From the NCBI GenBank assembly GCA_002691205.1, contig NZHD01000028.1, forward strand, positions 1-64,000: a stretch of 64,000 nt of DNA, read 5' to 3'. Numbering within the stretch: position 1 is the stretch's first letter; the number at the start of each line of letters is the position of its first letter. This DNA comes from Deltaproteobacteria bacterium (GTDB taxonomy: Bacteria > Myxococcota_A > UBA9160 > UBA4427). The notes beneath the pieces are model-generated. The model saw nothing but the letters and a program-made list of their open reading frames with translations, was not told the origin of the DNA and did no database searches. Shown here piece after piece: positions 1 to 9,557 of this stretch. The translations under genes and the position numbers were made by a program.

Positions 1-48
1 AGCCTTGTCCAAAATGTCGCGGATATTGATTGTTCCAGTAGCGATCAT
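1..48 (-). CDS. mqnC: Probable MqnC (cyclic dehypoxanthinyl futalosine synthase), N-terminal fragment
   Basis: Only the first 16 codons lie in the window; the gene runs off the left edge. They read M-I-A-T-G-T-I-N-I-R-D-I-L-D-K-A. The R-D-I-L-D-K-A stretch resembles the start of radical-SAM MqnC/MqnE proteins. The ATG at 48-46 is 18 bp after the mqnA stop on the same strand, with a purine-rich stretch ahead of it. MqnC cyclises dehypoxanthine futalosine in the futalosine route to menaquinone, the pathway MqnA begins, so the neighbour supports the call. The fragment is too short to see the CxxxCxxC cluster, and MqnE or another gene is possible. Confidence 0.55.
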   Translation of the reverse strand, partial: MIATGTINIRDILDKA

Positions 49-66
49 AGAAATTCTTCGAGTAAA

Positions 67-876
67 TTAGGCGTTGATTTTATCGGTGGCTGGAACGAGG
101 CCCAGGTCAGCAGCCCGCGAGCGAAAGGCTGCCAAGCCATTGCGTTCACCCGGTCCGAGCCTGAAGTGCAGGTTTTCAGCGAAGTATCGATGCAGGTCTT
201 CCTTGGTGAGACCATGACCAGCTGATTCTTCCATTGCGATTATTTCCATGTGCTCTCTACCTGAGTCACGACTGGCTTCCAGCATCTGCTCCAGCGACTC
301 GCGGTCGATTTGTTTACCGTTACCCAAGCCCCAAATCCCGGGGCGGGCGACCCACATCGCAAACACGAATGGAAGTTCTGTCCAACGACACCAGCGGTCG
401 CCCAAGTCCCAGATTTCCCGGTAGGTGCCGCGAGCCGGGTGCATCGCGCGGTCGCCAATCAGCATGATCGCATCTGCGTCGACATCCTCCGGTTCCTGAT
501 CGATCCCAAGCGATACCGTTTCGGGCTGAAGCCCGTGCATTTCGTGGAGCAGGATTCGGACCATTGCGGCGCTGGTTCGGCTACCTTCATCTAACGCCAG
601 ACGTTTGATCTGCGGAACGGGAACGCGGCTGAGTAGTCGTACGCTCCATACAGGCCCTCGACAAGCGATTGCGGCGTCCGAGATGACTTCGTAGTCTTGC
701 CCGCGAAAGTACTCCACTGATGGTATCAAAGCCACGTCGAGCTCGCCCGTGCGGAGTCCCTCGGCAAGACGACTCGGAAGGTCAAGCGTTAACGTGCCCT
801 GCCGACCCAAACGCTCTTCGAGCGTGTGGATCAGCGGTTTTGTGTTCAGATAAGAAACAGCACCTATTCGCAACAT
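67..876 (-). CDS. mqnA: MqnA, chorismate dehydratase (futalosine menaquinone pathway)
   Basis: A 269-residue cytosolic protein of the MqnA/MqnD periplasmic-binding-like fold. MqnA dehydrates chorismate to 3-[(1-carboxyvinyl)oxy]benzoate, the first committed step of the futalosine pathway. Visible family marks are the N-terminal G-A-V-S-Y-L-N-T-K-P-L segment, the D-V-A-L-I-P-S-V-E-Y strand-loop near residue 48, and the D-E-G-S-R-T-S substrate loop near residue 96. Length is normal for the family. The ATG at 876 is the first Met and the conserved motif follows at once. A probable mqnC follows 18 bp later on the same strand, suggesting one transcript. MqnD is a paralogue, but the S-Y-L-N opening and E-Y pair fit MqnA better. 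Confidence 0.9.
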   Translation of the reverse strand: MLRIGAVSYLNTKPLIHTLEERLGRQGTLTLDLPSRLAEGLRTGELDVALIPSVEYFRGQDYEVISDAAIACRGPVWSVRLLSRVPVPQIKRLALDEGSRTSAAMVRILLHEMHGLQPETVSLGIDQEPEDVDADAIMLIGDRAMHPARGTYREIWDLGDRWCRWTELPFVFAMWVARPGIWGLGNGKQIDRESLEQMLEASRDSGREHMEIIAMEESAGHGLTKEDLHRYFAENLHFRLGPGERNGLAAFRSRAADLGLVPATDKINA

Positions 877-1078
877 GATCGCCTACCGTTGTTCTGTCAT
901 TTCCGTTTGTCCAAGACCTCAGCGTTTGTTGCGGTAACCGTATTTTATACTCTATCGGCAACTTTAACGTCGCCCCCTGACTCGGCGTTGGGCGGAAGCC
1001 CGTGACGAGCTTGCATTCCGTTCAATAGATGTCCTGTTTGGCCCCAAAAACTTCAGGATTCTCCGACGTTGAGCCCTA

Positions 1079-1960
1079 TTACACCCTCTGCGGCAGTTCG
1101 TCGGAAGCGGTTACCGTTTGCAGAATGCCGTTGGAAGGATCGTGGAACTTTATTCGTTGTGCTTGCAATAGAATCCGATCGCACTCTTGGGTCCTGCCAT
1201 CGGTAACAGTCGGCTCAGGCTTCGAAACTCCCGTTTCTGGGTCTGGAACGGGGACTTCGGAGCCGGTTTGGTTGGCTCGTCCTTCACTTGAGGACCCCGC
1301 TCTCGAAGTCTCGCTGCTGAACTTAGATCTCGATTTCGGTACTCCGCCCGTTGACTGACCACGGTTTTCATGGATCTCTGTCATTACGCTGCCCGATTCT
1401 TCCACCATCTGTCGTCCTTGGTATTGCCAGTCACCGATGATTGGGAAACCTCTGTGGGCGGTTTGGAGCCGTAACTGATGCATGCGACCGGTCAGCGGCG
1501 ACAGCTCCAAGAGGCTGCGATTTGTCCCTGAGTCGTACATGCGCAGGCTTACCCTGGTCTCAGCGACCCGTGCTCCTTCACAAGCTTGTTCCACGATTTC
1601 CGCATGCGAACGGTCTGGCACTTTCCTGAGATGATCGACCCAAAGACCAAGCTGCTGGGATTCGACTTTACCTGTTACCCAAGCAAGGTAGGTTTTGGTG
1701 ACTTTTCGGCTCGCAAACTGGTCACTGAGCAGTCGGGCCGCGCGTTTCCGCGTGGCGACCAAGACCACGCCGCTCACAGGACGATCCAGCCGATGTGGGA
1801 AAGCCACGTAATCCGTGCGTTCAGCCAGTTGCGAGCGGAGGAGCGTTTCAAGACTTTCAATACCGTGGGCTGCCTGTGTTGCGATTCCGGCCGGTTTATG
1901 GACGACAAGAGCCGCTTTTCCGTCCCATAGGATCTCGATTTTCTGCTTGTAAGTACGCAT
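1079..1960 (-). CDS. RluA-family pseudouridine synthase with a C-terminal insert
   Basis: A 293-residue RluA/RluD-type enzyme that isomerises specific uridines in rRNA or tRNA. The catalytic aspartate is D59 in the motif H-R-L-D-R-P-V-S-G. The family motif G-R-M-H-Q-L-R is at 158-164, followed by I-I-G-D-W-Q-Y. The final conserved strand (I-L-L-Q-A-Q-R-I then F-H-D-P) starts near residue 263. About 80 Ser/Glu/Pro-rich residues (183-261) are inserted between these two conserved blocks, which normally lie close together. The start was set at the ATG at 1960, because a longer reading would overlap the divergent gene at 2023 and adds residues with no family similarity. There is no S4 domain. The exact RNA target cannot be assigned. 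Confidence 0.85.
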   Translation of the reverse strand: MRTYKQKIEILWDGKAALVVHKPAGIATQAAHGIESLETLLRSQLAERTDYVAFPHRLDRPVSGVVLVATRKRAARLLSDQFASRKVTKTYLAWVTGKVESQQLGLWVDHLRKVPDRSHAEIVEQACEGARVAETRVSLRMYDSGTNRSLLELSPLTGRMHQLRLQTAHRGFPIIGDWQYQGRQMVEESGSVMTEIHENRGQSTGGVPKSRSKFSSETSRAGSSSEGRANQTGSEVPVPDPETGVSKPEPTVTDGRTQECDRILLQAQRIKFHDPSNGILQTVTASDELPQRV

Positions 1961-2022
1961 CCCTGATAGCCCAACAGTTATCTCAATCGAATTCGAATTG
2001 CCAATTTGGCTACAATTCGAGC

Positions 2023-2955
2023 ATGTGTGAACTCGAACCAAGACCAGAGTCCTTCGCGAGCCCTGACTCTTCAGATTCTTCCGAACCGGCTTCTTCCTCG
2101 AAGATCAGTGCTGTGACCAAGGGGATGCCGGCTACCTCAGATGATAGCCTGAACCGTTTGGGTGAGTCACGTGGAGCAAGCATCGCGAAAGACGAGAGGT
2201 TAGCATCTGCCGACGAGTCAGCCTTGAAAGCATCGCCCATGAGTTTGGTGGAGCATCGAACGCCTCACCCGGTAACGGGGCAATCCAAGGTCGCCCGGTC
2301 GGGCAGAGGCCGATGGAGGATCAGTTTGCGGGAATACATGGGACTGGTGACCATTGTCATTCTGTCCATGGGGCTCGTTTTCTCAACCCGTCGGCTGCGG
2401 CATTTGGAGTTTGAAGTCAACAAGATGCGGGCAGAAACTGGTTATTTACAGGAGACAGAACCGGGGCAAATCGCCGCAGCCAGAGCACCATCTGATCAGC
2501 CGCTGACCTATCGAGTTCGGGTGCGGGTGCCCACGGGGCCGACCAAGTTCCGAGTGGCTTACAGCTCGTTGTGGCCCAAGATGGCGGCGGGACCGCTCTG
2601 GTACGGTGCTGTTGCGCTGCCAGCAGGTGAGTCGGTCGTGACCATCCGGATTCTCGAGGACCCACGCGACAAGAAATGGAAGATTGCTTCGCTTGTTTCC
2701 GGCGTGCAGGGAAATCAACGCATGGCTACGGTTTTACCTACGCCGCACGTCACTGTTTTCCGAGGCTCGCACGACGTGCTTAGCACAGGGGTGGGACGCG
2801 AGACACTGGCTGTCAAGGAAACCGATTCAATTCGCTTGCTTGATGAGAGATGGCTGGTCGGCGAGGGAGCGCTTCTACTGTACGGTGATAGGGCTCCCAA
2901 GACGGACCAAATCGGTATCTACGCCGAATTGCAGCCGGATGTGGGTCCACTGTGA
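2023..2955 (+). CDS. Single-pass membrane protein of unknown function
   Basis: A 310-residue protein I do not recognise. Residues 1-100 are Ser/Glu/Asp-rich and probably disordered. One transmembrane helix (L-V-T-I-V-I-L-S-M-G-L-V-F) lies near residue 110, after a basic stretch. A short polar helix follows, then a beta-rich domain of about 160 residues with repeated V-R-V-R-V-P type strands that is likely exported. The ATG at 2023 was chosen because earlier in-frame starts lie inside the oppositely oriented pseudouridine synthase gene. The two genes are divergent with about 62 bp between them, so they may share a promoter region. The next gene, a FAD oxidoreductase, starts 84 bp downstream. 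Lineage-restricted to planctomycetes is a guess. Confidence 0.7.
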   Translation: MCELEPRPESFASPDSSDSSEPASSSKISAVTKGMPATSDDSLNRLGESRGASIAKDERLASADESALKASPMSLVEHRTPHPVTGQSKVARSGRGRWRISLREYMGLVTIVILSMGLVFSTRRLRHLEFEVNKMRAETGYLQETEPGQIAAARAPSDQPLTYRVRVRVPTGPTKFRVAYSSLWPKMAAGPLWYGAVALPAGESVVTIRILEDPRDKKWKIASLVSGVQGNQRMATVLPTPHVTVFRGSHDVLSTGVGRETLAVKETDSIRLLDERWLVGEGALLLYGDRAPKTDQIGIYAELQPDVGPL

Positions 2956-3039
2956 TTCGGGGTAAGATCTGCATGCCTCGTTGAATTCCTGTACTTTCGT
3001 TTTTCGTTGTCATTCTTTTACTGAAACCCCTGATTACTC

Positions 3040-4470
3040 ATGCCCCGTGATTTCTTAAAAGGTGTTGAAGATCAATACGATGTTGTGGTGATCGGTAGCG
3101 GTTTGGGAGGTATGACCTCTGCCAATATTCTCGGCCGTGCGGGACATCGTGTTTTGTTGCTTGAGCAGCACTACAAGTTGGGTGGGCTGGCGACTTGGTT
3201 CCTTCGACCGGGCGGACATGTTTTTGATATTTCGTTGCATGGTTTTCCGCATGGAATGATTAAGTCCTGCCGCCGCTACTGGAATCGCGATATTGCGGAT
3301 CGAATTGTTCAGCTGAAAAACATTCGGTTTGACAATCCGCAGTTTTCCTTGACCACGACCTTCAATCGTGAAGATTTTACGAGGTTGTTGACAACGGACT
3401 TTGGGATTGCACCCGCTAAGGTCAACGACTTCTTTGATACAGCTCGTGGGATGAATTTCTACGACGATCAGGCGATCACCACGCGGCAGTTGTTTGATCG
3501 CTTTTTTCCTGGGCGTGATGATGTCGTTCGGCTTTTGATGGAACCGATTACGTATGCCAACGGATCAACGCTAGAAGATCCAGCCATCACCTATGGAATT
3601 GTGTTCAGTAATTTCATGAACAAGGGAGTCTTCATTTATGAAGGTGGAACTGATGATTTGGTCGCTCGGATGAAAAAAGAGCTGCAATCCAACGGGGTGG
3701 ATATACGAATCAATTGCGGTGTGGACCGGATTCACGTCAAGGATGGAAAGGTTTCTGCAGTTGAGACGCATGGTCGACGGATTGGGTGCCGTGCCGTTGT
3801 CAGCAACGCAAACTTGAGGACCACAATTCTAAAAATGATTGGGCCTGAAAAACTTGATCGTGACTACGTCGATCAGACCGAGGCTGTACGCCTGAATAAC
3901 AGCAGCACACAGGTCTACATGGCGTTGAAGCCTGGCGAAGAAATTGATGAATCATCGGGTGATCTGTTCTTCACAAGTACGGCTGAAGAATTCCGCACGG
4001 ATCTCCTGTTGAGCCGCGATATCACAAGCCGCACGTTCAGCTTTTATTACCCGAGGACACGGCCCAGCAAGAAAGAACGCTTCGCCATCGTCAGTAGCAC
4101 AAATGCCAACTGGGCGGATTGGGCTGATCTGAATGAACACGATTACGAGACCAGTAAGCAAGATCTGGTAGAAACAACGATCGAAGCTTTGGAGAAGTAC
4201 ATCCCTGGTATCCGGAATAAAATTGACCGCGCCGAGGCTGCGACGCCACGTACCTTCAATCACTACACGCAGCACGAAATGGGAGCCAGCTTCGGAACCA
4301 AATTCGAGGGATTGGGGGTCAGTCGAGCTTTGCCGCAACAGGTGGGTGGTATGTATCACGCGGGAAGTGTTGGTATCATCATGAGTGGCTGGTTGGGGGC
4401 GATCAATTACGGTGTGATCGTCAGCAACGAGGTTGATCAACAACTCACCAGCGAGAGTCAACACACTTGA
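3040..4470 (+). CDS. CrtI/phytoene-desaturase-like FAD-dependent oxidoreductase
   Basis: A 476-residue flavoprotein of the phytoene desaturase/carotenoid isomerase/retinol saturase group. The dinucleotide-binding motif [11 protein letters not shown] is near residues 15-25. It is followed by the second FAD contact, [11 protein letters not shown]. The family's C-terminal FAD segment is G-G-M-Y-H-A-G-S-V near residue 443. In this family the enzymes desaturate or isomerise isoprenoid chains; the substrate here is not determined. Length is typical of CrtI-like proteins. A fumarylacetoacetate-hydrolase-family gene starts 17 bp after the stop, so they are probably cotranscribed. No crtB or hpnC/D genes are visible, so a carotenoid or hopanoid role is only a possibility. 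Confidence 0.85.
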   Translation: MPRDFLKGVEDQYDVVVIGSGLGGMTSANILGRAGHRVLLLEQHYKLGGLATWFLRPGGHVFDISLHGFPHGMIKSCRRYWNRDIADRIVQLKNIRFDNPQFSLTTTFNREDFTRLLTTDFGIAPAKVNDFFDTARGMNFYDDQAITTRQLFDRFFPGRDDVVRLLMEPITYANGSTLEDPAITYGIVFSNFMNKGVFIYEGGTDDLVARMKKELQSNGVDIRINCGVDRIHVKDGKVSAVETHGRRIGCRAVVSNANLRTTILKMIGPEKLDRDYVDQTEAVRLNNSSTQVYMALKPGEEIDESSGDLFFTSTAEEFRTDLLLSRDITSRTFSFYYPRTRPSKKERFAIVSSTNANWADWADLNEHDYETSKQDLVETTIEALEKYIPGIRNKIDRAEAATPRTFNHYTQHEMGASFGTKFEGLGVSRALPQQVGGMYHAGSVGIIMSGWLGAINYGVIVSNEVDQQLTSESQHT

Positions 4471-4486
4471 AGCAGGATCCGCGGAT

Positions 4487-5341
4487 ATGAGGTTTTGTCG
4501 GTATCAGGATGAGCAGGGTAAGCCCCAGTACGCTCTTTATCGTCCCGGAGCTATTTGCCCTCTCGGGAATCTCATTGATGAGCTCCCCGCGGACGGTGAG
4601 ATTTTTTCATTGGACGCAACTCGCTTGGCGAGTTTGCAGTCCACGGATGAATCGCAATGGTTGCCGGAGCCTGCCCAGTTGCTTCCCGTGGTGGGGCAGC
4701 CCAGTAAGGTGATTTGTATTGGCCTGAATTATCGAGATCACGCCATTGAGTCTGGTGCGGAAATTCCGAGTGAGCCTGTCGTTTTCAGTAAGTTCAATAC
4801 AACTTTGGTAGGCCACGGAGATTCAATCCGTCTACCAGCAGTCTCATCCGAAGTCGACTATGAAGCCGAATTGGTTGTCGTGATTGGAAAGAAAGCGAAG
4901 CACGTTCCCGCGGCCGCTGCAATGGATTATGTGTTCGGGTATACCTGTGGGCATGATGTTTCTGCACGCGATTGGCAGAAAGGGCGACCCGGTGGTCAGT
5001 GGTTGCTAGGCAAAACCTTTGACACATTTGCCCCCACAGGGCCCTGTATCGTACCTGTCAGTGAGGTTTCTGATCCTGCGAATCTTCGTGTGCGTATGCA
5101 CCTCAATGGTGAGGTCGTGCAGGATAGCACGACGGCTCAGCTAATTTTTGACATCCCAAGTCTGATCGAACACCTGACAAAGATCGTAACGCTTCTGCCT
5201 GGTGATTTGATCTTCACGGGGACGCCGCCGGGCGTGGGGGCCGCTCGTAAACCGCCTGTTTTTCTTAAGCCGGGCGACGAATGCAAAGTTGAGATTGAAG
5301 GGATCGGCACCTTGGTAAACCGTTGTATTGCCGATCAGTGA
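4487..5341 (+). CDS. Fumarylacetoacetate hydrolase (FAH) family protein
   Basis: A 284-residue member of the FAH superfamily (2-hydroxyhepta-2,4-diene-1,7-dioate isomerase, acylpyruvase and oxaloacetate decarboxylase relatives). Visible marks are I-G-L-N-Y-R-D-H-A near residue 85, the metal-binding acidic pair in D-Y-E-A-E-L-V-V near residue 125, and the C-terminal [13 protein letters not shown] loop. These enzymes use a divalent metal to cleave or isomerise C-C bonds in beta-diketo acids. The ATG at 4487 lies 17 bp behind the upstream oxidoreductase stop with A-G-C-A-G-G-A ahead of it. An earlier in-frame ATG at 4433 would overlap the upstream gene. The coupling suggests a shared pathway, but the substrate is unknown. 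Confidence 0.88.
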   Translation: MRFCRYQDEQGKPQYALYRPGAICPLGNLIDELPADGEIFSLDATRLASLQSTDESQWLPEPAQLLPVVGQPSKVICIGLNYRDHAIESGAEIPSEPVVFSKFNTTLVGHGDSIRLPAVSSEVDYEAELVVVIGKKAKHVPAAAAMDYVFGYTCGHDVSARDWQKGRPGGQWLLGKTFDTFAPTGPCIVPVSEVSDPANLRVRMHLNGEVVQDSTTAQLIFDIPSLIEHLTKIVTLLPGDLIFTGTPPGVGAARKPPVFLKPGDECKVEIEGIGTLVNRCIADQ

Positions 5342-5429
5342 CCGAAGGCCGTCATTCTGATTTTTGGTAGGGATCGCACGCCTGTGGGATGACTCTCTTT
5401 GCGAATGTCGGGTGGCCTGATGAGTCGGG

Positions 5430-6005
5430 CTACCAATGGCTTGCCGACTCATAGGCAAAACCGGTTTCCGCGTCATACCAAATTGCGAATCCGGCACCGT
5501 TGTCAGCAATCGGTCCTTGATAGAACACCACCTCAGTAGGACGCGGCCATCCCAGTCCACCAAAGTTCTGATCGAAGTCAGCTTGTGTGAGGGTGATGAA
5601 TTCGGGCGATGTTTTGCCTGATTTGGAATACTCTCCGAATTCTTCCCATACTGCGTCAAACCAGTTTTCTAGGAATTCTGCTTCAATCAGGTAGCGGGCT
5701 CGGTATCCATTCGCAGATCGATCAACGGTCAGTTCACGAGCGGCTGGCGGCAGGTAGCGTTCTACCAGTGGATCACCAACCGTCTGTGTCACATCGTATT
5801 CAAAAACACCGAACCGCGATTTATCCATGAAGTGCATGATCACGCTACAGGAGGGGATGAAGGCAACAAGCACCATTGGAAATCCCCAAAGGAAAATCTT
5901 GGAGCGTTTCTTTTTGATGGAGGGCGCGGCCAGAACGGCGATGCCTAGCAAAATGCCCAACGTCCAAAAGGTGATCTTAAAAGGAAGGACGAGGTGCCAA
6001 GGCAT
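5430..6005 (-). CDS. Small membrane protein of unknown function
   Basis: A 191-residue protein I cannot assign. Two hydrophobic helices occupy roughly residues 7-28 and 37-58, split by a lysine-rich loop (K-K-K-R-S-K). A soluble C-terminal domain of about 130 residues follows, rich in Trp, Phe and Tyr, with a fairly acidic middle. The ATG at 6005 is supported by T-G-G-A-G about 10 bases upstream. The gene is convergent with the FAH-family gene, 88 bp apart. On its upstream side lies an 18-bp tandem repeat and then the aldehyde dehydrogenase on the same strand, more than 270 bp away, so it is probably transcribed separately. Confidence 0.65.
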   Translation of the reverse strand: MPWHLVLPFKITFWTLGILLGIAVLAAPSIKKKRSKIFLWGFPMVLVAFIPSCSVIMHFMDKSRFGVFEYDVTQTVGDPLVERYLPPAARELTVDRSANGYRARYLIEAEFLENWFDAVWEEFGEYSKSGKTSPEFITLTQADFDQNFGGLGWPRPTEVVFYQGPIADNGAGFAIWYDAETGFAYESASHW

Positions 6006-6150
6006 CGAGCGTTTGCTCCAAGAAAATAAATAGCAGGTGACGCAAGCATCGTGTGACGTCTTTATCGGGTCACGGCTCCATCGGGCAGACGCTAGTTTGA
6101 TCCATGCGTCCCCGATCGGAAAGTGCCTGGCTTCGTAGAACGGTCCTCAG

Positions 6151-6258
6151 GCATTTCTCACCGGTCGGGCATTTCTCACCGGTCGGGCATAGATCACAGG
6201 TCGGGCATTTATCACAGGTCGGGCATTTATCACAGGTCGGGAACTTATCACACGTCAA
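6151..6258. repeat. Six tandem imperfect 18-bp repeats
   Basis: Six back-to-back 18-bp units (6151, 6169, 6187, 6205, 6223, 6241) with consensus GCATTTATCACAGGTCGG. Units 1 and 2 are identical (CTCACC variant), units 4 and 5 are identical, and unit 6 is the most diverged. The array starts 21 bp beyond the stop of the aldehyde dehydrogenase on the minus strand. Read on the minus strand it would give a C-P-T-C-D-K-like hexapeptide repeat, but I see no good gene there. Confidence 0.95.
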
Positions 6259-6278
6259 GCGTCGATTGCCCGCGAGGA

Positions 6279-7838
6279 TCAGGAGTCAGGGTAGTCCGCC
6301 ACGTAGATAGCTTTGAGCTCGGTGTAATCAGTGAACGTTTCTTCACAATTCACCCCGGCTCCGGGCCCCCCTGAAATGCCTTGGCCAGCGTAGGGTAATC
6401 CGTATGCAATGGTGTTGTGGCAATTCACTTGGCATGTTCCGTCTCGGAAGCGTTTTGCGAGTTCAACACCACGCGAGATATCTTTGGTCCACACGCTAGC
6501 GCCCAAACCGTATGGGGTGCTGTTGGCGAGCTGTAACGCCTGTTCGGTATCTGTGACCGGGCATATGGTCGCAAAAGCATGAAAGACTTCAGCTGGATTG
6601 CAGTTCAAATCTGGTGTGGCACGGTAAATCGCGGGCTTGATGTAGTAACCTTCTCGACCTGCAACATCTGCGGTACCGCCATCAAGGATCGGCTGGCCGC
6701 CTCGCATGATTGTCTCTCGCTGTGCTGACAGGATGCGTGAACGCTGCGTTGAGTTGATCACGGCACCCAGTTGAGTTCCTTCGTCTGCCTGGTAACCAAT
6801 TTGCAGGCCGGAGAAGAACTCCCGCTGGGCGTCGATGAAATCATCAGCAATCTTCTCTGCCACGAATACTCGGTGAATCGTACAGCAAGTTTGTCCAAAG
6901 TGTTGATTCGTGTGCCGACCAATCATTCGAGCAACTGCCTGTGGGTCGGCATCCTCCAGAACAATGGCGGCTCCGTTACCGCCCATTTCACGTTTCATAC
7001 GAGTGCCATGTCGGTCGCAGGTTCGCAAGATGTGCTGGCCAACTCCTGGTGAACCGGTGAATGAGATGTAGCGAATGCCCGAGTGTTCAGCCATGAATTG
7101 ACCGGTCAATTCACCCCGTCCGGGCAAAACATTAATCACCCCAGGAGGGAACCCCGCTTCTTCTGCGAGTTTGCCGATATATAACGCTGACAGAGGTGTG
7201 TCCTCGGCAGGTTTGATTAGCACGCAATTACCCGATAGTAAGGCTGGGAAGATGAACCAGGACGTTAAGACAATCGGGTAGTTCCATGGAATAATTCCAG
7301 CTACCACACCCCACGGTTCCCGGTAGGTGTAACCTTCAATGTTGTCTGCAACCTGCATCTTCGATCCATCACCCAACTGAATCCGTTTCGCGACATCACA
7401 GAAGTATTCTGCGGTTGCCCGAATTTGCGCAAAGTCACCTTCGGCCAACTCGGAGACTTTACCCCCATCACGAATCTCGCATGCCAGCAGGGCATCTCGG
7501 TCGCGTTCACAAAGCTCGACCAGTTTCATGACCAGCGCACATTTTTCTTCAACAGGAATGTCTCGCCAGCCATTGACGCCGTTACCATGGAAAGCCTGCT
7601 GTCCGGCAGTCACCGCTGCGTCAACTTCGTCCTGACCCATTTCGCAAACGGTCGCGAGAGTCTCGAGGGATCCGGGGTCAATCGTTTCGAACGTCGCGTT
7701 CATTGAGCCAAGAACGGATTGTCCATTGATGATGCCGCCATGAGGCTTGCCATCGTTGTGGCAAAATTTCAAAAACTTCTCTGGCGTTGTGAATTGTGTG
7801 GCTGTTAACGCTTGGATTTCTTTGCTCGCAGTGGACAT
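6279..7838 (-). CDS. NAD(P)+-dependent aldehyde dehydrogenase
   Basis: A 519-residue ALDH-superfamily enzyme, oxidising an aldehyde to a carboxylate. It has the substrate/cofactor motif I-P-W-N (183-186, oxyanion Asn186), the Rossmann segment F-T-G-S-P-G-V-G near 260, the general-base Glu284 in E-M-G-G-N, and the nucleophile in G-Q-T-C-C (Cys318, next to Cys319). It most resembles betaine-aldehyde/phenylacetaldehyde-type enzymes. E-M-G-G-N replaces the usual E-L-G-G-K, and the C-terminal part around G-Q-G-I-S-G-G-P-G-A-G departs from the common motif, so the substrate is open. The start at 7838 leaves a slightly long N-terminus. It stands alone between repeats and a gap of about 400 bp. Confidence 0.9.
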   Translation of the reverse strand: MSTASKEIQALTATQFTTPEKFLKFCHNDGKPHGGIINGQSVLGSMNATFETIDPGSLETLATVCEMGQDEVDAAVTAGQQAFHGNGVNGWRDIPVEEKCALVMKLVELCERDRDALLACEIRDGGKVSELAEGDFAQIRATAEYFCDVAKRIQLGDGSKMQVADNIEGYTYREPWGVVAGIIPWNYPIVLTSWFIFPALLSGNCVLIKPAEDTPLSALYIGKLAEEAGFPPGVINVLPGRGELTGQFMAEHSGIRYISFTGSPGVGQHILRTCDRHGTRMKREMGGNGAAIVLEDADPQAVARMIGRHTNQHFGQTCCTIHRVFVAEKIADDFIDAQREFFSGLQIGYQADEGTQLGAVINSTQRSRILSAQRETIMRGGQPILDGGTADVAGREGYYIKPAIYRATPDLNCNPAEVFHAFATICPVTDTEQALQLANSTPYGLGASVWTKDISRGVELAKRFRDGTCQVNCHNTIAYGLPYAGQGISGGPGAGVNCEETFTDYTELKAIYVADYPDS

Positions 7839-8242
7839 GACTTACCTGCTGGTCTGTGCGGGATGGGACTGGCTGTCGCATAAGATAATCGATTCGGTCG
7901 ATGATGTGTGCTGACCTAGAGTGAGATGCGAGTTACCGGTGTTTGTGCTTCATGCCAAAGAATTGTCAAAGAGTGTAGGGAGTCGTCCTTTTCGTTGGCG
8001 TTTATCGATGAGCTCATGGCGGGAGGGAATGTCGTCACTTGTGTTCTTTTGGCACGTTGGCGGCGATGATCAGTATTGGGTCGTCGTTGGCGCCCTGCTC
8101 GAGCGCTGTGAATACCGATTTGTTTGGTTCAGGTATGATCATGGCGGGAATGCAAAACGGCCGACACACAAAAATGTGTGCCGGCCGTTTCCATTTGTTT
8201 TCAGCGTAAATGAAAGCTGACGGTAAAATCAATCAGGGGCAA
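7839..8242. other. Intergenic region with one hairpin
   Basis: About 400 bp between the aldehyde dehydrogenase start and the DUF1559 gene stop, both on the minus strand. It must hold the aldehyde dehydrogenase promoter. The only clear structure is the terminator-like hairpin at 8155-8189. No convincing gene is present on either strand. Confidence 0.6.
8155..8189 (-). terminator. Intrinsic terminator of the DUF1559 gene
   Basis: A near-perfect stem: AAACGGCCG-A-CACACA pairs with TGTGTG-C-CGGCCGTTT around a 3-base AAA loop, with a single A/C mismatch. On the minus strand the stem is followed by TTTTGCA. It lies 54 bp beyond the stop of the DUF1559 gene, as expected for its Rho-independent terminator. 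The stem also runs in A on the other side, so bidirectional action is possible. Confidence 0.8.
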
Positions 8243-9481
8243 TTACTGATTCAGCTGCTCTTCGATCGTTTCCTTGGCCGCGCGAGTACCCATTGAACCC
8301 CAAAGCCCGTAAGGACTTTGTGAGCCTGGGGCACGCGGGCCAGTGCGGGAACGTCGGACTGTCCCGATGTTCTGGTCTCCGGCCTCAATTGAATCAGTGA
8401 TGAAGATGACTGCGCCATCGGCCATCAAAATATGGCAACCGCCTTGATGGCGACTGCTAGGCGGGAACATCCCGAGGCCTGTGGCCCCAAAAGCGGTACA
8501 CACTTCCTTATTGGGTGGGCGTATCGTGTTCATACCAGAGAACAAGGCGTTGCCATTCGCCCAGCGGTAACCGCGGCCTTGACCACTCGAGACGACTCGA
8601 GTTCCGTCAAGCCAGAACAGTGGACGCTCCGGATCTAGGTCTGCCTGACAAGCGAGTGGGTTGTCTTGAACGACAGTTGGGCTCAGTCCTGTGCGGGCTT
8701 TTGTTCGCACGTCCCGGTCACCAAGATCAGTGGTCAGCTCGCCACACATGATCGTATTGGACAGTCCATCTAGCACATCGCGAAACTTTGTCACTGATCG
8801 AGCAACGAATGTTCCTCGCCCAGCGGCGCGGATCTCCTGAGCCCGAAAACTGCTGATTACGAGTCGCGAACTGTATGGGCCCGCGTCGGAATATCGATTG
8901 GCATCCCCAAGGCAGGCACCGTAGTTGGTGCGTCCCATTGCGGGTGGGCCGACTCCTGGATCGCTCGGGCAACGCAGCGTCGGGATCTCTGTCATCCAAG
9001 GCTTGTAAGATGAGTTGCGAGTCGTTGTTCGAGGAGACCGGTTCGTTTCGTCGGTAGCAGTCGGACCCATCGCTGGCCAAGCCGGAATTCGCAGTGTGCC
9101 CGGGTTGCTAAGGTCCTCGCTGTTGGGATTGCTGATCTGCTCCCAGAGGGCCTGCTGTTCGATGAATGCTGTCAAGCTAACCAGATAACTGAGCGACATG
9201 TTGTTCGTGCGGTCAGAGGCGCGGTAGTACCGATCCCCTCCCTGCAAATTGCCGCCCGTACCGCCGAGTTGTTGCGGCAACTGTTTGTATGCCGAGTGAT
9301 AGTTGTGAAGCCCCAACCCAATTTGCTTGAAATTGTTGCTGCAGCTCATCCGTCGTGCCGCCTCACGGGCGGCCTGTACTGCCGGAAGTAAGAGGCCGAC
9401 AAGAACGCCGATGATCGCGATGACCACCAGCAACTCCACGAGCGTGAATCCAGCTCTCTTACGAGGTGTTCTAAATAACAT
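8243..9481 (-). CDS. DUF1559 prepilin-like protein
   Basis: A 412-residue member of the DUF1559 family that is greatly expanded in planctomycetes. It begins with a type IV prepilin signal: basic residues, then G-F-T-L-V-E-L-L from residue 11 and a long hydrophobic helix ending in [14 protein letters not shown]. Prepilin peptidase would cut after Gly11. The family's C-terminal H-x-G-G-x-x-x-x-x-A-D-G-like motif is present ([13 protein letters not shown]). The protein should be an envelope pseudopilin-like protein; its physiological role is unknown for the family. A small lipoprotein gene lies 76 bp upstream on the same strand, a common arrangement for DUF1559 genes, and a clear terminator follows. 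Confidence 0.93.
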   Translation of the reverse strand: MLFRTPRKRAGFTLVELLVVIAIIGVLVGLLLPAVQAAREAARRMSCSNNFKQIGLGLHNYHSAYKQLPQQLGGTGGNLQGGDRYYRASDRTNNMSLSYLVSLTAFIEQQALWEQISNPNSEDLSNPGTLRIPAWPAMGPTATDETNRSPRTTTRNSSYKPWMTEIPTLRCPSDPGVGPPAMGRTNYGACLGDANRYSDAGPYSSRLVISSFRAQEIRAAGRGTFVARSVTKFRDVLDGLSNTIMCGELTTDLGDRDVRTKARTGLSPTVVQDNPLACQADLDPERPLFWLDGTRVVSSGQGRGYRWANGNALFSGMNTIRPPNKEVCTAFGATGLGMFPPSSRHQGGCHILMADGAVIFITDSIEAGDQNIGTVRRSRTGPRAPGSQSPYGLWGSMGTRAAKETIEEQLNQ

Positions 9482-9557
9482 TGGAAAACCCGAAAAATGA
9501 GTAAAAAAGAAAATCTAACGGTGTTCGTTCCGGCATCCGTGCCACGTTTTAGTGGTG

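Noticed and set aside
3952-4464. Minus-strand open frame of 170 codons inside the FAD oxidoreductase gene
   Set aside because: It is fully antisense to a clearly conserved gene and shows no recognisable features.
5141-5659. Minus-strand open frame of 172 codons across the FAH gene end and the small membrane gene
   Set aside because: It overlaps two real genes, has no domain or ribosome site, and its composition is that of a shadow frame.
6070-6258. Minus-strand Cys-repeat peptide through the 18-bp repeat
   Set aside because: The C-P-T-C-D-K pattern follows from the 18-bp period; the start and surrounding codons show no gene signal, and it would be only about 60 residues.
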